From Jacaranda mimosifolia (taxonomy: Eukaryota; Streptophyta; Magnoliopsida; Lamiales; Bignoniaceae), in contig CM032121.1 in NCBI GenBank assembly GCA_018894105.1, forward strand, positions 28,496,230-28,560,229: 64,000 nucleotides of DNA. Direction: 5' to 3'. Shown in pieces: positions 23,742 through 35,660 of this stretch. Below the pieces are notes generated by a model. The model worked only from the letters and a program-made list of their open reading frames with translations, made no database searches and had not been told where the DNA came from. The position numbers were made by a program, and so were the translations under genes. The first letter of the stretch is position 1, and each line of letters starts with the position of its first letter.

Positions 23742-26011
23742 TCTATACTATTATATATAGCACAGTGTGGGACCCATGATTTTGCAATTTTGATGACCAA
23801 TTTTGGCCAAATGTCAAATTCTTAGAATTTTGAGTATTTTAATTTAGTTGAAAATTATTCATTGGTTGTTTATTTACTTTTATATTTCATTTTAATATGA
23901 TCAGCTTATCTATTATAACTAAAATATCATGTTGTGCTTATCCAAAATTGTGATATAGATTTCTATCTCATAAGATAATTCAAAAAATATGTATAATCAT
24001 ATTTTTATCTCACTAAATAAGTTTATAATTTAAAAAATATTTTATAAGCATCATGTTAATTACTCTTATTACAAAATTCTATCTTATAAATTTAATTTAC
24101 CACAAGATTAATAGATAAATATTTTATTTATTTTATATATAAATTTTATCATTCTACAATTATTTTATAGCAGAACGGTGTGAGATCCATAATTGTGCAA
24201 TTTTGATCAAATTCTGATTTTTTAGAATTTTGAGCTTTTTAATTAAATTTAAAAATTGATTTTTGATAATTAAATTGAAAGTATTTATTCCTTTTAAAGA
24301 TATCTAGATTTTTTAAATCATTTATTGATTAGAACAAATTATTCTTTGTTTATCTCAAATACCAAAAAAATTATTTCATTTTATCTACAAAATTCCTTTC
24401 ATCTCTATTTTCAATATATGGAAGATACCTTGATCATTTGAACTCTATAGTTTGATAAGTTTTTCATAATTTTCTCTTATCTTTAATAACTAATTTATAT
24501 TTATACCACTATATATAAAGTGTTTTGAAAGTCATTTTATTAATACTCTCAGTTTCTAGCATTTTTTTCCGCTCTATTCTTTTTGTGCCTCTTTATTTTC
24601 TAGCATTTTTTCCCTCTATCTCTTTGTGTGCCTCTTTATTTTATTCTTCAAATTTTTTATTAATTGTTCGATTTTATTTTTCACTTTTTTGATTTCTTTT
24701 TTTTTTTGGGGGGGGGGGGGGGAATGTTACTTACATGATGGAAGAGATTTTTTGGATTTTAATGCTATAATTTTCTTTTTAATCATATATAAAGTCTATC
24801 ATTTAGCTTTTATTGTTATTAACTTTGTAAATTTTATTATCTTTTTTGTTTATTACTTAGTTTAAGTTATCGATTCATTTTTTAAATTTTTAATTTTTAA
24901 ATTCATTTTTTGTTCTTTTAATTTTTTAATTTTATGAGATGAGATATATATTAATTGCTCTTAGTATCTTTTAATTTTATTTTTATTAATTATATTTTTA
25001 TCTTCAATTATTGATAAATTTTGTCAGTTAATTTAATTTTATTTAAATTGTTATACATTTAGTATCCTTTAATTCATTCTTTGAATTAAGTTCTTAATTT
25101 ATTTGTTAGATTTTGTAATTTATTTTTAAATTCACTTATTTTTGTTTATCTAAGTTTATAATTTTATAGGATAAGATCTATTTTTTGGTTTTTGTATTTG
25201 TAAAGTTTGTTTCACTTTTTGAATATTTATATTTTAAAAGTATGTCATTTAATTTTTATTTTTATTCATATATATGTAATTGTGTATTTATAAGTATGCA
25301 TAATTTGTACTATTTTTAACAATTTTAAATACTATTTTATCAATATATATTCTTAATTCTTTTCTTCACTTAGTTATTGGATAACTAAACCATGAGTCAG
25401 TCAATAAAAGGTTTAACTTATATACTAATATTGATTTTAACTTTATAATTATTTTATATATTTATTTTATTTTTTGAATTTTTTTTTCTTTACTATCATA
25501 GTTTTGTCTTGGCTTAATTGATTTTTATTCAAAAATTAAAATTAAATAAGAAAAATTTTAAATTCTTGGCAACCAATATATTATCTAATTGTGTATATTT
25601 TAAGTTTTAACTTAATATATACTCATTCTCTTTTAAGTCTAACGTAATCTTAAAGTATTATAATTTTAAATTTTTTCCAACAACTTTTAAGCTAGCAATC
25701 TTATGTTTTATATCCTTCTCATATACTTTTATTTTTTAATGCAACTATCTATTAGTTTTTGGTTGCATATTATTTTTTTTCTTTTTAATAAAATATGTAA
25801 ATCATATTCATAGACTTTTATTTTTGGAAGTTTAGAATATTTTTTAACTTCTCACTGAATAATCTTAAATTTACTTTTTACTAATTATTTGACCATTTTT
25901 TGCGATAATTTTATTTTTATATTGTTACTTTTAATTATATTTATAATTCAATAATTACATTAATATATAATAATTTTAAATAATCTGTGTATAGCACGGG
26001 AATAATGCTAG
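23742..26011 (+). mobile_element. Helitron H3, non-autonomous, about 2.27 kb
   Basis: It begins TCTATACTATTATATATAGC after an A and ends CTAG (26008-26011) before a T, with a small GTG...CAC inverted repeat just before the end. About 420 bp of its left side align with 6825-7250 of H1. A second, degenerate left-end-like block (GGTGTGAGATCC, then GTGCAATTTTGAT) begins near 24165, so H3 may have captured or absorbed another Helitron start. The rest is T-rich with a run of 15 G at 24708-24722 and no coding sequence. The open frame at 24626-24865 is low-complexity and rejected. Confidence 0.82.
24708..24722 (+). repeat. Poly-G run of 15
   Basis: A T-rich stretch turns abruptly into 15 consecutive G. 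It is a likely length-variable or error-prone spot within H3. Confidence 0.9.
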
Positions 26012-26960
26012 TATATCTATTTCATAATTCACAAATCAAATCTGCACCAACACTTAAGGCTACATCTAGAAACAAAAGTCAAATAGAAATTAAAAATATG
26101 AAAACTTAAAATTTAATTTAAAAAAATACATATTTTAAAGATCATAGAATAATAAATTAAAAATAAAAACAATTGGATCGAGCACGATCAGCTGAATGAA
26201 GATATTCTTTTAGTTTTGGCAATATGTTTAAAGTTTTGGTTTACTGGTTCCAAAATATGAAACCAAACTGAACAAAGAAAATATATCAATATAATGATCG
26301 AAAATTAAAAAATGTACACTTCACTTTGATTCGAGTAAGTTTTTTGTCGATTCGATTGTTTTTTGATTTTTTAGAGCGTAACTATACATGACCCTTATCT
26401 ATAATTAGCTTTTTCATTTCCAAAAAATTTTGAAAAGTTTTGGATTACGAGCAATTCATCTACAACCTTTGTGCTACATAAGATGCATTCATAATTCATA
26501 TGGATCTTATTTATTTTAATTTGATATGATTCTTGGTGGATAGAGAGTCCAATATAGGTCCATTTCCACTTCAAAATTGATTGAGTTGTGGATTATATGT
26601 TGATTGTGATCGTCTAAGCCTTTTCTTATCCCAAATTAATTTATCATACACTAGCATAGCATAATAAAGATTTTGTAGTCAAATCTGTTGTGAGTTGTGA
26701 AAATGCAGCAAGCAAAACACTATAATTGTGAAATTCAGTTATTCGATACGACAATGTGGTAGTACTTTAGCCACCATAAATAATAAGAGAAATATGCACT
26801 TTTATCTAATATGATATTGAGAACTATCATTTGATAGCTAATTTAGAGTCTTTCACATTTTCCTTTTTATAAGAATCTTAATATTTTTGGCAAAATTCCA
26901 AGAAATATTAAATCTATTCACAAAATTACTCCTTTAATATATTTAGTTATTATATTTGCA
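26012..26960. other. AT-rich spacer without recognisable gene
   Basis: There are no open frames of note, no terminal repeats and no coding similarity that I can identify. Around 26225-26300, mirrored GGTTTACTGGTTCC and AACCAAACTGAAC words hint at an old small DNA transposon, but I could not define its ends. Confidence 0.4.
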
Positions 26961-26969
26961 TCTCTTCAA

Positions 26970-27215
26970 AACTTTTAGGTCTCACTAAGAGGCCATTTTA
27001 TAAATTATCTTTATATAAAACAATAGAGGCATTTTATTATTCTTTAGGGGCTATTTTACAATAATTTATGGGTTATTCCAATATATACTTCGGTACATAG
27101 GCCTCAAATAGTATAAGGGCAATTAATATTAAATTGCCACTTAAATTATTATTGGTAACTATTTTAAAATATGCCTTTATAAATTTGCCTCTAATTATAT
27201 AGTTTTGTTGTAGTG
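26970..27215 (-). mobile_element. CACTA-type transposon end, truncated
   Basis: Read on the minus strand from 27215, it starts CACTACAACAAAAC, the classical plant CACTA terminal inverted repeat. Repeated subterminal words follow (AGAGGCAAATTTATAA, AAATGCCTC, AAATGGCCTC), as expected for transposase-binding subterminal repeats. The partner terminus is not visible nearby, so only one end seems to remain. Confidence 0.55.
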
Positions 27216-27951
27216 AAAATATAATTTATATACATTATTCTAATTTCATATAAAAGTGAATTTATTTCATGATGTATTTTTTTTTAATAAGATACATTGT
27301 ACACAGTTAAAGAAGAAATCATAATGTATTAATATCAAAGACAATGATAAGTTAAAGTTGTCACTACATCATCATGTTTATAAAGACACAATATAAAAAT
27401 ACAAAAATACTTATATTTTTTCGTAATTAAAAATAACTTAATAAATTTAAGGTAACTCAAATAAAATAATAAAAATATAATTCCTGAAAAATATAAAAAA
27501 TAATTTATAATATTAATAACATAAAGATCTGCTGCATAATAGAAAATCAATTCAAACGAAAGATGAAAATTGTGTTAAGTTATTTTAAAAAATAAATATT
27601 AATATATATATATATATAGATATATAAGATATATATGATTAGATATCCTTATTTATTTATTTTTACAAGTCATTCTTACTTGTGCTATCTAATTTAAAAA
27701 TAAAAAGACAGAAAAGGGTTGAAATCTCAATTTATGGTACGATTAACTTTTTCTTGTCAAAATATTGAATATAAAAATTAAAAAAAAAATTATGATTCAA
27801 CTTATGAATATTAAAAGGACTAAGAGAATCTAAATATAAGCAATTATTTATAATATAATATTTTATGTAAACTATTGTTATCTTTATTCAGTTTTCATCT
27901 ATCCATATATTTTTTTTCTTTTTACATTTTTCCAATATTTACCATCAATTA
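27216..27951. other. AT-rich spacer
   Basis: No gene or element end is recognised. It contains an AT/TA dinucleotide tract at about 27600-27640. The minus-strand open frame 27335-27550 is low-complexity and unsupported. Confidence 0.4.
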
Positions 27952-28415
27952 TATTTTCTTATTTAAGAAAATTGCAGGCCTTAATTTTATTATTTTTACT
28001 TATTTATTTTTTGCGTGTATGAATCATAAGTGTTCATGAAAATTTTTAACAAATAAAATAAATATTTCAATTAAAAAATAAATATGCCAGAATAAATCTT
28101 ATTAAATAAAACTATGAGTAAAACTCTTAACTATTTTTTGTAAATTTTTAATTAGTATATTCCCCTTATTCTTAACTCATTTATTTTCTTATTTAAGAAA
28201 ATTGCAGGCCTTAATTTTATTATTTTTACTTATTTATTTTTTGCGTGTATGAATCATAAGTGTTCATGAAAATTTTTAACAAATAAAATAAATATTTCAA
28301 TTAAAAAATAAATATGCCAGAATAAATCTTATTAAATAAAACTATGAGTAAAACTCTTAACTATTTTTTGTAAATTTTTAATTAGTATATTCCCCTTATT
28401 CTTAACTCATTTATT
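27952..28415. repeat. Perfect tandem duplication, 230-bp period
   Basis: Bases 27952-28185 are identical to 28182-28415 (234 matching bases at an offset of 230). I found no mismatch by reading line against line. The unit is AT-rich and non-coding, with GCAGGCC as a convenient landmark. Perfect identity in such AT-rich, otherwise decayed DNA means either a very recent event or an assembly duplication. Confidence 0.95.
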
Positions 28416-29243
28416 GCTATTTCTCTCATTAGTTTAAAAGGCATATTTTTTGTTCAAGAAATAGCTGAGATGTTGATATCTTGATTGATGAATAATGAAG
28501 AACTTGAATAGACCAAAAATATATATTTAAATCATGAAGTATATGTTTGGTAATAAGGGTTTAGAATAATTTATAAATGGTTTCCATATCTCACCATTTA
28601 GGTGTCTCTTCATATAAATAAACTCCCTCGCCATATGCCCAATGCACTTAGAATAAATTTAATTATTCAAACATTTTTTATTTTTAATAATATTTACTTT
28701 ACTTCGAGTAATTAAAAATAACAAAAAATATCATTTTAATATTTCAAAAAGAAAACTTATTATTTAATAACATAAAATGGAGATTTCATTTGAAAGTGTT
28801 AAAATTTGAAGATGAGTATCAATAGTTGCTAGCTTTAAATCTATATATTATACATAAATCCTTTAAATTGTCAAAATTTTAAAAAAAAATTAGTGAGAAA
28901 AAGTAATAAATGATGGAACAAATTATTTTATTTATTATAATTTTCAATTGTATACGTATGTGAATATATGTATATTTTAATATGATATATAAGCAAACTA
29001 TTTTTTTAAATATAAAATATCTTTAGTATGATCGCCTGAAGGATGCAAAAGTTATAATAACAATTTTTGTTACACTTGAGGAATTTAAAATATTAATTAG
29101 TTGTCAATATGGTAAGATTTATTTACTTTTGTTTATGGATTTGTTTATCATTTTTAAGAATGTCAAATAACAAATTTTATATATTATGTAAATTGTTATA
29201 AAATGATTACTAATTTTCAAAATTTAACTTCATATATAATATG
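28416..29243. other. AT-rich spacer
   Basis: I see no coding sequence, terminal repeats or RNA gene in this stretch. Confidence 0.4.
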
Positions 29244-29258
29244 TCAATATCGCACTAA

Positions 29259-29757
29259 CTCAGGTAGCTATTCAATTAATTCTTCATGTCCGGGACCATC
29301 ATTGGACGCTTGCTCATTTGATTGGGGACATCCAGAACCTAATGGGAACGTTAAATGTCACTATATCGCACATATTTAGGGAGGGTAATTCAGTGGCAGA
29401 CTGCTTGGCTAAGGAGGCTTCAACATTACAGCAAGGGATTGTGATTGGCCGTGAGGACCTTTCCTTGAAAATTAGGAGATTGGCTCGGATGGATGTGCTG
29501 GAGATGCCTTATTTTCGGTGGAAATGATGTATATTGGCTTTTGGTGTTTTTGGGGATGGTTTTTGTTTTGCAATGGGCCTTGGTTAATTGTATAGTTATA
29601 CAGAGGCCCTGGGATGTAATTATTTTGGATAGGACTTCTTTCTGTTTTGTGTAACAAGGAACCTCTTTGAAATATCCTTTATATTGTCTCCTCTAATCTA
29701 ATGCACAGGTAAGGGTCTATGCCTAATCCCTCGTCATGGTAATGAAACAAAAAAATA
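29259..29757 (+). mobile_element. 5'-truncated LINE with target site duplication
   Basis: An approximately 0.5-kb insert carries an RNase H coding tail, a 3' untranslated stretch and an A-rich end (GAAACAAAAAAA). It is flanked by the 15-bp direct repeat TCAATATCGCACTAA at 29244-29258 and 29758-29772, extendable to 18 bp with one mismatch. A long variable target duplication, an A-rich tail and 5' truncation together are diagnostic of LINE-type retrotransposition. Confidence 0.9.
29261..29527 (+). pseudogene. LINE RNase H domain, C-terminal fragment
   Basis: The frame is open from the truncation point to a TGA at 29525-29527. It encodes the end of a type-1 RNase H domain, with HWTLAHLIGDIQNLM and then ISHIFREGNSVADCLAKEAS. 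The last includes the HxxREGNxxAD segment that supplies a catalytic aspartate region in plant LINE RNase H domains. The tail ends in a PYFRWK-like motif common at the ends of such proteins. There is no start codon or upstream RT, so this is a dead fragment carried by the truncated insertion. Confidence 0.85.
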
Positions 29758-29772
29758 TCAATATCGCACTAA

Positions 29773-30545
29773 ACATAAAATGTAATGTTAGTTTAATACA
29801 ATTCTTAATTTTAATGAAACTAAATTGATCTAACATAATTCCTAGCAAATATTATGTATATATAACATATTCTTTTGCAAATTCTTATTAAACAAAAATG
29901 TGTTAATAAAGGTATATGACATAAATATTATAAATTGTGGAAATATATACACTCAAAATATAAAGATTAACATCATTCGCTATTTCAAGTATTTATTTAT
30001 CAAGCTTTTGAAAGTGTAACTGTATCAATAATGTATTTATGTACCCTATATGAAATTTACTTTAGATATATTAGAATAGATATTTTATATTATGTTTGCT
30101 GTTGAAAAATTAAAACTTTTTAGTTGAAAGCTTTGGTAATATAATAAAATAAAGAGATAAAGAAGTTGGGGGAAGTAATCTCTAATATTTATAATATATT
30201 TTAGATTCAAATTAAAATATTTTCTATCTTCTTTAAATATGTTTTCATTTTAATATATTTTCATATTTAAAAGAGATTTTCTTAAAAATAATTAAATTTA
30301 TAAATTTTCAGTTAAGACTTACGTATCAACCAATGTAGAATTATTTATTTATTAAATTTTAAACTCATTCACCAAGAAAATAATAAGTTGATATACCATA
30401 GAAATATGTTTCTTATAAGAAACATGGAATTGGGTAAGTTGTAAAACTTTTTAAGCAAATCATAATATGTGAAAGATAATCATTGTTCTTAGTCTTTTTT
30501 TCTTTATTTGCAAAATATATTAAATATAAATTATTGAAAACTTTG
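29773..30545. other. AT-rich spacer
   Basis: I recognise no gene. The last bases, CTTTG at 30541-30545, are the left target duplication of the following solo LTR. Confidence 0.45.
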
Positions 30546-33385
30546 TGTAACACCCTAAATTTTGAAATCCTAAAATATAATAAAATGTGAAATCGATAAG
30601 TTTGGTTAGATTAATTTTGGATTAGATTTAACTAAAGTTTAGAATTAAATATTGATAATTGAAGGATTAAATTGTAAACAAGGGAAGGACTTGATTGCTT
30701 AAAATTATAAAATTTAGGGGGTCAGTGTAAGTAAATTAAACGTTTGAGAACTTTAGAATAATTAAATCTGGACCGCATTGCCCAGAAATTGAAATGTTAT
30801 GGGCTAATGTGTAAGAATTAAGAGTTGAAGGGTTTAATTGAAACTTAGGGGTCAAATTGCAAAGCGGTTAGAAGTTTTGGGATAAAATTGAAGGCGGTCA
30901 AGAAATGCTGGGCCCCAAAATGAAAAGGCAGGAAAATACGATTATATATATAGAATAGAGGACATAATTTTACTTAATTCTTAAAAACCACCCAAACCAT
31001 ACCCCAACCTTCAGACCGTCGGAGAACGGCCAGAAAACATCAAATCAACCCCATAGAAAGCTTTCCCTCATCTTAAGGATCAATTCTATACCAAAAACAT
31101 TGAAAACTACTGAAGATTTCATTAGGAAATGAAGGTTGACGGTGGACACCGCGGTGAGGGTGGCGGTTCCACTTATTCCGGCGATTGAAACCTAAAGAAT
31201 TCTAATGGGTTATGGTCGAAAGATCATAGGCGAGCTATCTATGGTCTTAATTTTGCAAACGAGCGACGGATGGAAAGAATTGGACACGGCGGTGCTAGGG
31301 CGGAGCTGTGAGGTTTGAATGGCCAATTGGCCAACCAAACGGCGACTGAGCAAAAAGTTGTTTTTGGGGCTTTTGCTCGCCTCCATGAGGTGCACATGGT
31401 GGTGGTGGTGGCCTCAACCTCGCGGTGGCTTTGGGACAGTCAGCTTAATTTTAGATTCTGAACGCGTCAGGGCCATTTTCAGTTGAAATTGGATCTCGAT
31501 TCGATCCAATTTGGGTAAATTTCATAATCGAATTTTAATTCGATTAATTTACTGACTGTGATTGGAGTTTTGAATTCAAACCTAATCCTAATATGAACTG
31601 AGACCGTTAAACTATAATTTAGCTCAAATTATGAATTAATTTCATAATTATTATAGTATTGAACTCAGTTATCTCGACGAAATACTGTTATGACCTTAAG
31701 TAAGATTTTAACAACTTGTTTACCGATTTGTTGAGTTAAGAAGAGTGATATATTATTATCTCAGTGTAACATGAAAATTGAGAAAGTTATGACTAAACTA
31801 ATAAAGTAACTGAGGAACTTGATAAGGACATTTAAGCACATTGAGAATTGTGATTCAGAAATCAACACAATGTTGGTTTAGGTTATTTTATTATGAACTT
31901 TGAATTGATTAGGAAACAAGGACATGAACTCTCCAAACAACTAAGGATTACCATATTCAACTGTCTTAAGTGTTTGGATATGAAATCCAATCACCAGAAT
32001 TGTATCAGCATAACCCTGAGTTTGATAAAGATGTTAACTCTATTTATACGTAAGATTTAGAGAATTGATAGGATGATAACTCGGGTTATCTTAGACATTT
32101 ATCGATTTGACTAGGAATTCAGGACATGAACAACCATGCGACTAGGAATTCCTCTGCATTTGCCAGGTGAGTTTATACTCTATAGTATGAGATTTCTTTG
32201 TTGGGGAAAGAACATGGATACTTGTTACTATATCTTAGTTGTTCAATTCCTTTCAATCTATGTATTGAGAAAAGTACTCCACATTGCCACTTTATACTAA
32301 TTGCTCTTGTTGATATTGATTGATATTGCCTTATCTGAAATTGGCAATCATGTTAAGAAAATCGAAAAGTGATTTCAAAATATGTGTTCTATTATTGCCA
32401 TGTCTTTCTTGAAACTAGCCTAGTGCTGAATTATTGATTGCATATTAACATGGTGACTTGACGTGTTATTTGAAATGTTGTTGGACGTGTTAAGTGATAA
32501 TCGTGAACGTATCTAATATCCTTGGGGGTGGGCCTTGGGATTGGAACGAAAGACGACCGAGCAGAACTGACCGACGGTGGCTGGTCTTCAACTAATACCC
32601 CACTCATGTAGATCCTGTCTCATAGCTAACTGGAGATAGTTGTCTATAAGTAGGGACAGACATACGGCTAGCCATACCTCTCGTGTTTGCATGTCCGAGC
32701 CGATCACTCAAAAATTTGGAGGGATAAGAATTTTTGTGTTTTCGAAAGTGGAGGGACAAGGTACCACAACTTCTTTTACTTGAAAATGTGCTCCAAGTTG
32801 TAGCTGATATTCTTGATACTTATTCTTTGAAATTCAAATATTTGATAAACATCAAATAATTGTTCAATTGACATGTCGACCCCTTTTGGTCGTAATTGAG
32901 ATTAAATCCTCAGTGAGAGATAATGAATTTTGTGAAGTCTCATCACTGGTATGGGACGGTGGTGAGATGGATCAACTAAAATTTTGACTAAGACCTTCTC
33001 TCACAACTTCTGAAAATTTTAATGCTTCTACTTGTTTCCAATATAATATTTCAAAAATTTTCACTCTATTGTTATTGCTAAGATACATATTAAGTCATTC
33101 GAACTTACACTATTTTATTGTTATTTTTTCATTCTTTACCCAGATAAGAAAGAGTGATGAAGATTGACTAACCCACGGAGCAAATGAGGTAATGAAGGTG
33201 GTGAAAGTACTTAGTGTGATTTATAATATTTTGGTTTATAGTTGAATCTCTGTTGGATGTTGCTTGTAGAGATTAAATACTTTGGATTTTGAGAAATGTA
33301 TTTTTTGTTATTTAGAGAAAACTTGTGGTGTAGATTTGAGTAGCCTCCCGGTCGGAAGTAGGCGCCTCCCGGTTGGGGCGCTACA
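30546..33385 (+). mobile_element. Solo LTR, family 2, 2840 bp
   Basis: It runs from TGTAACACCCTAAATTTTG to GGTTGGGGCGCTACA. The flanking five bases are CTTTG and ATTTG, a duplication with one mismatch. The body aligns with the reverse complement of 47534-50361 and 55297-57621, for example the AAATGTGAAATCGATAAGTT stretch near the start. That makes it a second long-LTR family. The GACCGAGCAGAACTGACCG core near 32550 resembles the family 1 core. The minus-strand open frame at 31210-31395 lies in the LTR leader and is not a gene. Confidence 0.9.
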
Positions 33386-33390
33386 ATTTG

Positions 33391-33880
33391 TATGTGTATT
33401 TAAAATTCTAAGTTGTTGAGGAGATAATTTTTTAATTAAAATACAATTCAAAATTATATATTTCAACCAGAAATAAGGAAATTAGACATGAAAAAATAAT
33501 TATTTTATTTTATCATATACAACTTAAATTATCAACTAATTTATTTAGATAATTAAATTGTTCTTGGAATAAAAATGTATAGTTAAATTAACAAAATAAA
33601 ATATTTAACTTTTTTTTGTTGAAAAATAAACCTTTGCATTTTTATTTAATTAAATTATTCCATTTTAAACATACACTTATTAGGTAGTCTCACTGTGTAT
33701 ACTTTTTGTATCAATTTTATCATGCCAAGATAAGAACAATGATTTTTAATCTTTAAAATTATCAAAGTATAAGTTATTAAAATATAGAATATACACATAT
33801 TATACAAAAGATCATTTTATTTAGTAATGAATTTTGAGTTTACTTCTAATTAGATGTACGTAAGTTTTTAAAAATTAATG
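33391..33880. other. AT-rich spacer
   Basis: No coding sequence or element end is recognised in this stretch. Confidence 0.4.
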
Positions 33881-34060
33881 TATATATAATATACATTATT
33901 GATGCTACTTGGAAGTGGAGCAAGGTTCTTTCTGAAAAATAGCAGAGTGTTGATTCGTCTTCTCTGAAACATGCGCAGAGAGATCTTCTCTTCTCGAAAG
34001 TTTTTAGACTTTGAGAATTTTTGCAAATGATTTCGTATGCTCAAGTTCTCTTTAGAACTC

Positions 34061-34070
34061 AATATTTATA
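34061..34070 (-). promoter_or_regulatory. TATA-like box on the minus strand
   Basis: TATAAATATT on the minus strand sits in a moderately GC-balanced stretch. Transcript-like, purine/pyrimidine-mixed sequence follows it down to about 33890. It could be the promoter of an old LTR on the minus strand or of a lost gene. The open frame 33868-34062 just downstream is probably leader sequence. No LTR partner was found. Confidence 0.35.
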
Positions 34071-34649
34071 GTTTTTAGTCTTAATGTGCCTAGACCCATT
34101 AGGGTTTTTCTACCTTTATTTATGGGCTTAACTTGTCTTTTAAGCTCCCCATCCCTTTTATTGAGTTAATTAATTTTTGGTTTATTGTCATTTTTAGTCA
34201 ATTTACCAAATTGTCTTTATATTCAATTTTTGGTAGTATCATCAAACCCCTATTTTCGATGAGGAAATTTTTTATTTTCCATCAAAAATATATTATAAGT
34301 TTAATTAATTAAATTTTCTTTATTTTAGTTTGAGCAATTATTCTTGAATTATGTGTTTGTGAGTTTTCAGTTACTGTCTAAGTTGAGGTTGAGTAAGTCT
34401 CAAAGTCTTTAAGACCTCTAAGTGGTGCTCCATAAAGGTGGTCTTGATGGTATCCAGGGAGTTAACATAAAGAAGGAAAGTTCTATCTTGAACAAGGAGA
34501 GAGAAACAAGTAGGAAGGTTCCATTAGGAGTGTTAAGATGAGTCCCCAATATAATATCTTCCATACTCCTTGGACTCTTTGTTTTATTTCTTTCTTCTTG
34601 AATCCCTAGCTTCCGAATTGTACACAACTTCTTCTGAGTCAGTGAGAAT

Positions 34650-35660
34650 TTGGGGTTTATGTCGGATCAAAAGATGTCAAAGAACAAACCTAGTTCTGAG
34701 TTGGGTTCAATGAAAGAGTGTTTGTGGGATCAATCAGGTGGGGAGCAAAATATGAGGCATGGTGGTGGCCCTATGGCTAGCCAGTTGACTGCCCGCGACA
34801 ACGGCACCAATGCGCTGGAGGCAGCTGCTGGCATAGCTCCTAAGGCTAGCGCTCATTGGGCGCTGGCCTCAGCGCTCGTAGGAGCCTGTGGTGCGCGTAG
34901 AGGTTGGTTTGTACTCACATAGGTCATCATACTCACAGCATTATAGTGTATGTTAATCCTTTACTTTATGTGTAGTCAGTTCAAACCTTACAGAGTTTAG
35001 AGGAGCCTCATAGTAAGAATGGAACTAATGAGTCATCTTCATTGTCTAGTTTTGATTCTAAATATGAGGGTTCTTTTGATGAGGAATTTGAGAGCATTCA
35101 TACTATGGATAGTAATTTTGTAAAGGTGGTAGAAATCAAGAGTTTACTCGAATTGAAGGAGTTAGATATTCTGATGTGTAGGATTTGAGTCTCCGATGAG
35201 TCTAAGTTCATCCTTTCTTCTTCTCAAGACAACACGATGTCACATCCTAAGGGGTATTTTACTGTCTTTAACGGTTTCTTCACTTGTTAATTTTCTCTTC
35301 ATTGAAACCCTCTTTTGTCAAATATAGCGTAAAGTTATGGTGTGTGTCTGAGCTAATTTATGCCTAACTTTGTTGTGTCTTTTGTGGGGTTTGGACAACA
35401 TTTGAGTGAGTTGAACTTGCCAATATCTTTAGATAGTTACCACACTTTGTTTGGGTTGCGTAAAGTGCAAACCAGCCATTTTTCCATTATTTTACCAAAC
35501 TAAATAGTAAAATTTTGTGTGGATTACCTTCATCAAAAAGCCCCCAAAAAGATAGTTTTTTCTTAGTAAGGTAGGGAATGTTCCTCGCGAGTGGAGTAGT
35601 TTTCCTTTTTTGATTCATCCTAGTTAAGTCCATCGTGATCTTCCTGTAGGTTCCGTTGAA
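34650..35660 (+). pseudogene. Decayed 'putative gypsy type transposon' domain protein
   Basis: An open stretch (MSDQKMSKNKPSSELGS from 34656) leads through serine-rich sequence (SSLSSFDSKYEGSFDEEFES near 35030-35090) to a frame-broken domain. Its wording matches plant 'putative gypsy type transposon domain' proteins: PKGYFTVFNGFFTC near 35250, then FVGFGQHLSELNLPISL and LFGLRKVQ near 35380-35470, then a KFCVDYLHQKAPKK-like segment near 35510. Several stops and at least two frame changes break it. Such reading frames are known as extra ORFs of Tat-lineage retrotransposons, so this is probably the relic of an older Tat-type element. No LTR for it was identified. A GC-rich part at 34780-34910 is unlike its surroundings. 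Confidence 0.6.

Noticed and set aside
24626..24865. 79-codon frame with a glycine run
   Set aside because: It is produced by the poly-T/poly-G tract in Helitron H3.
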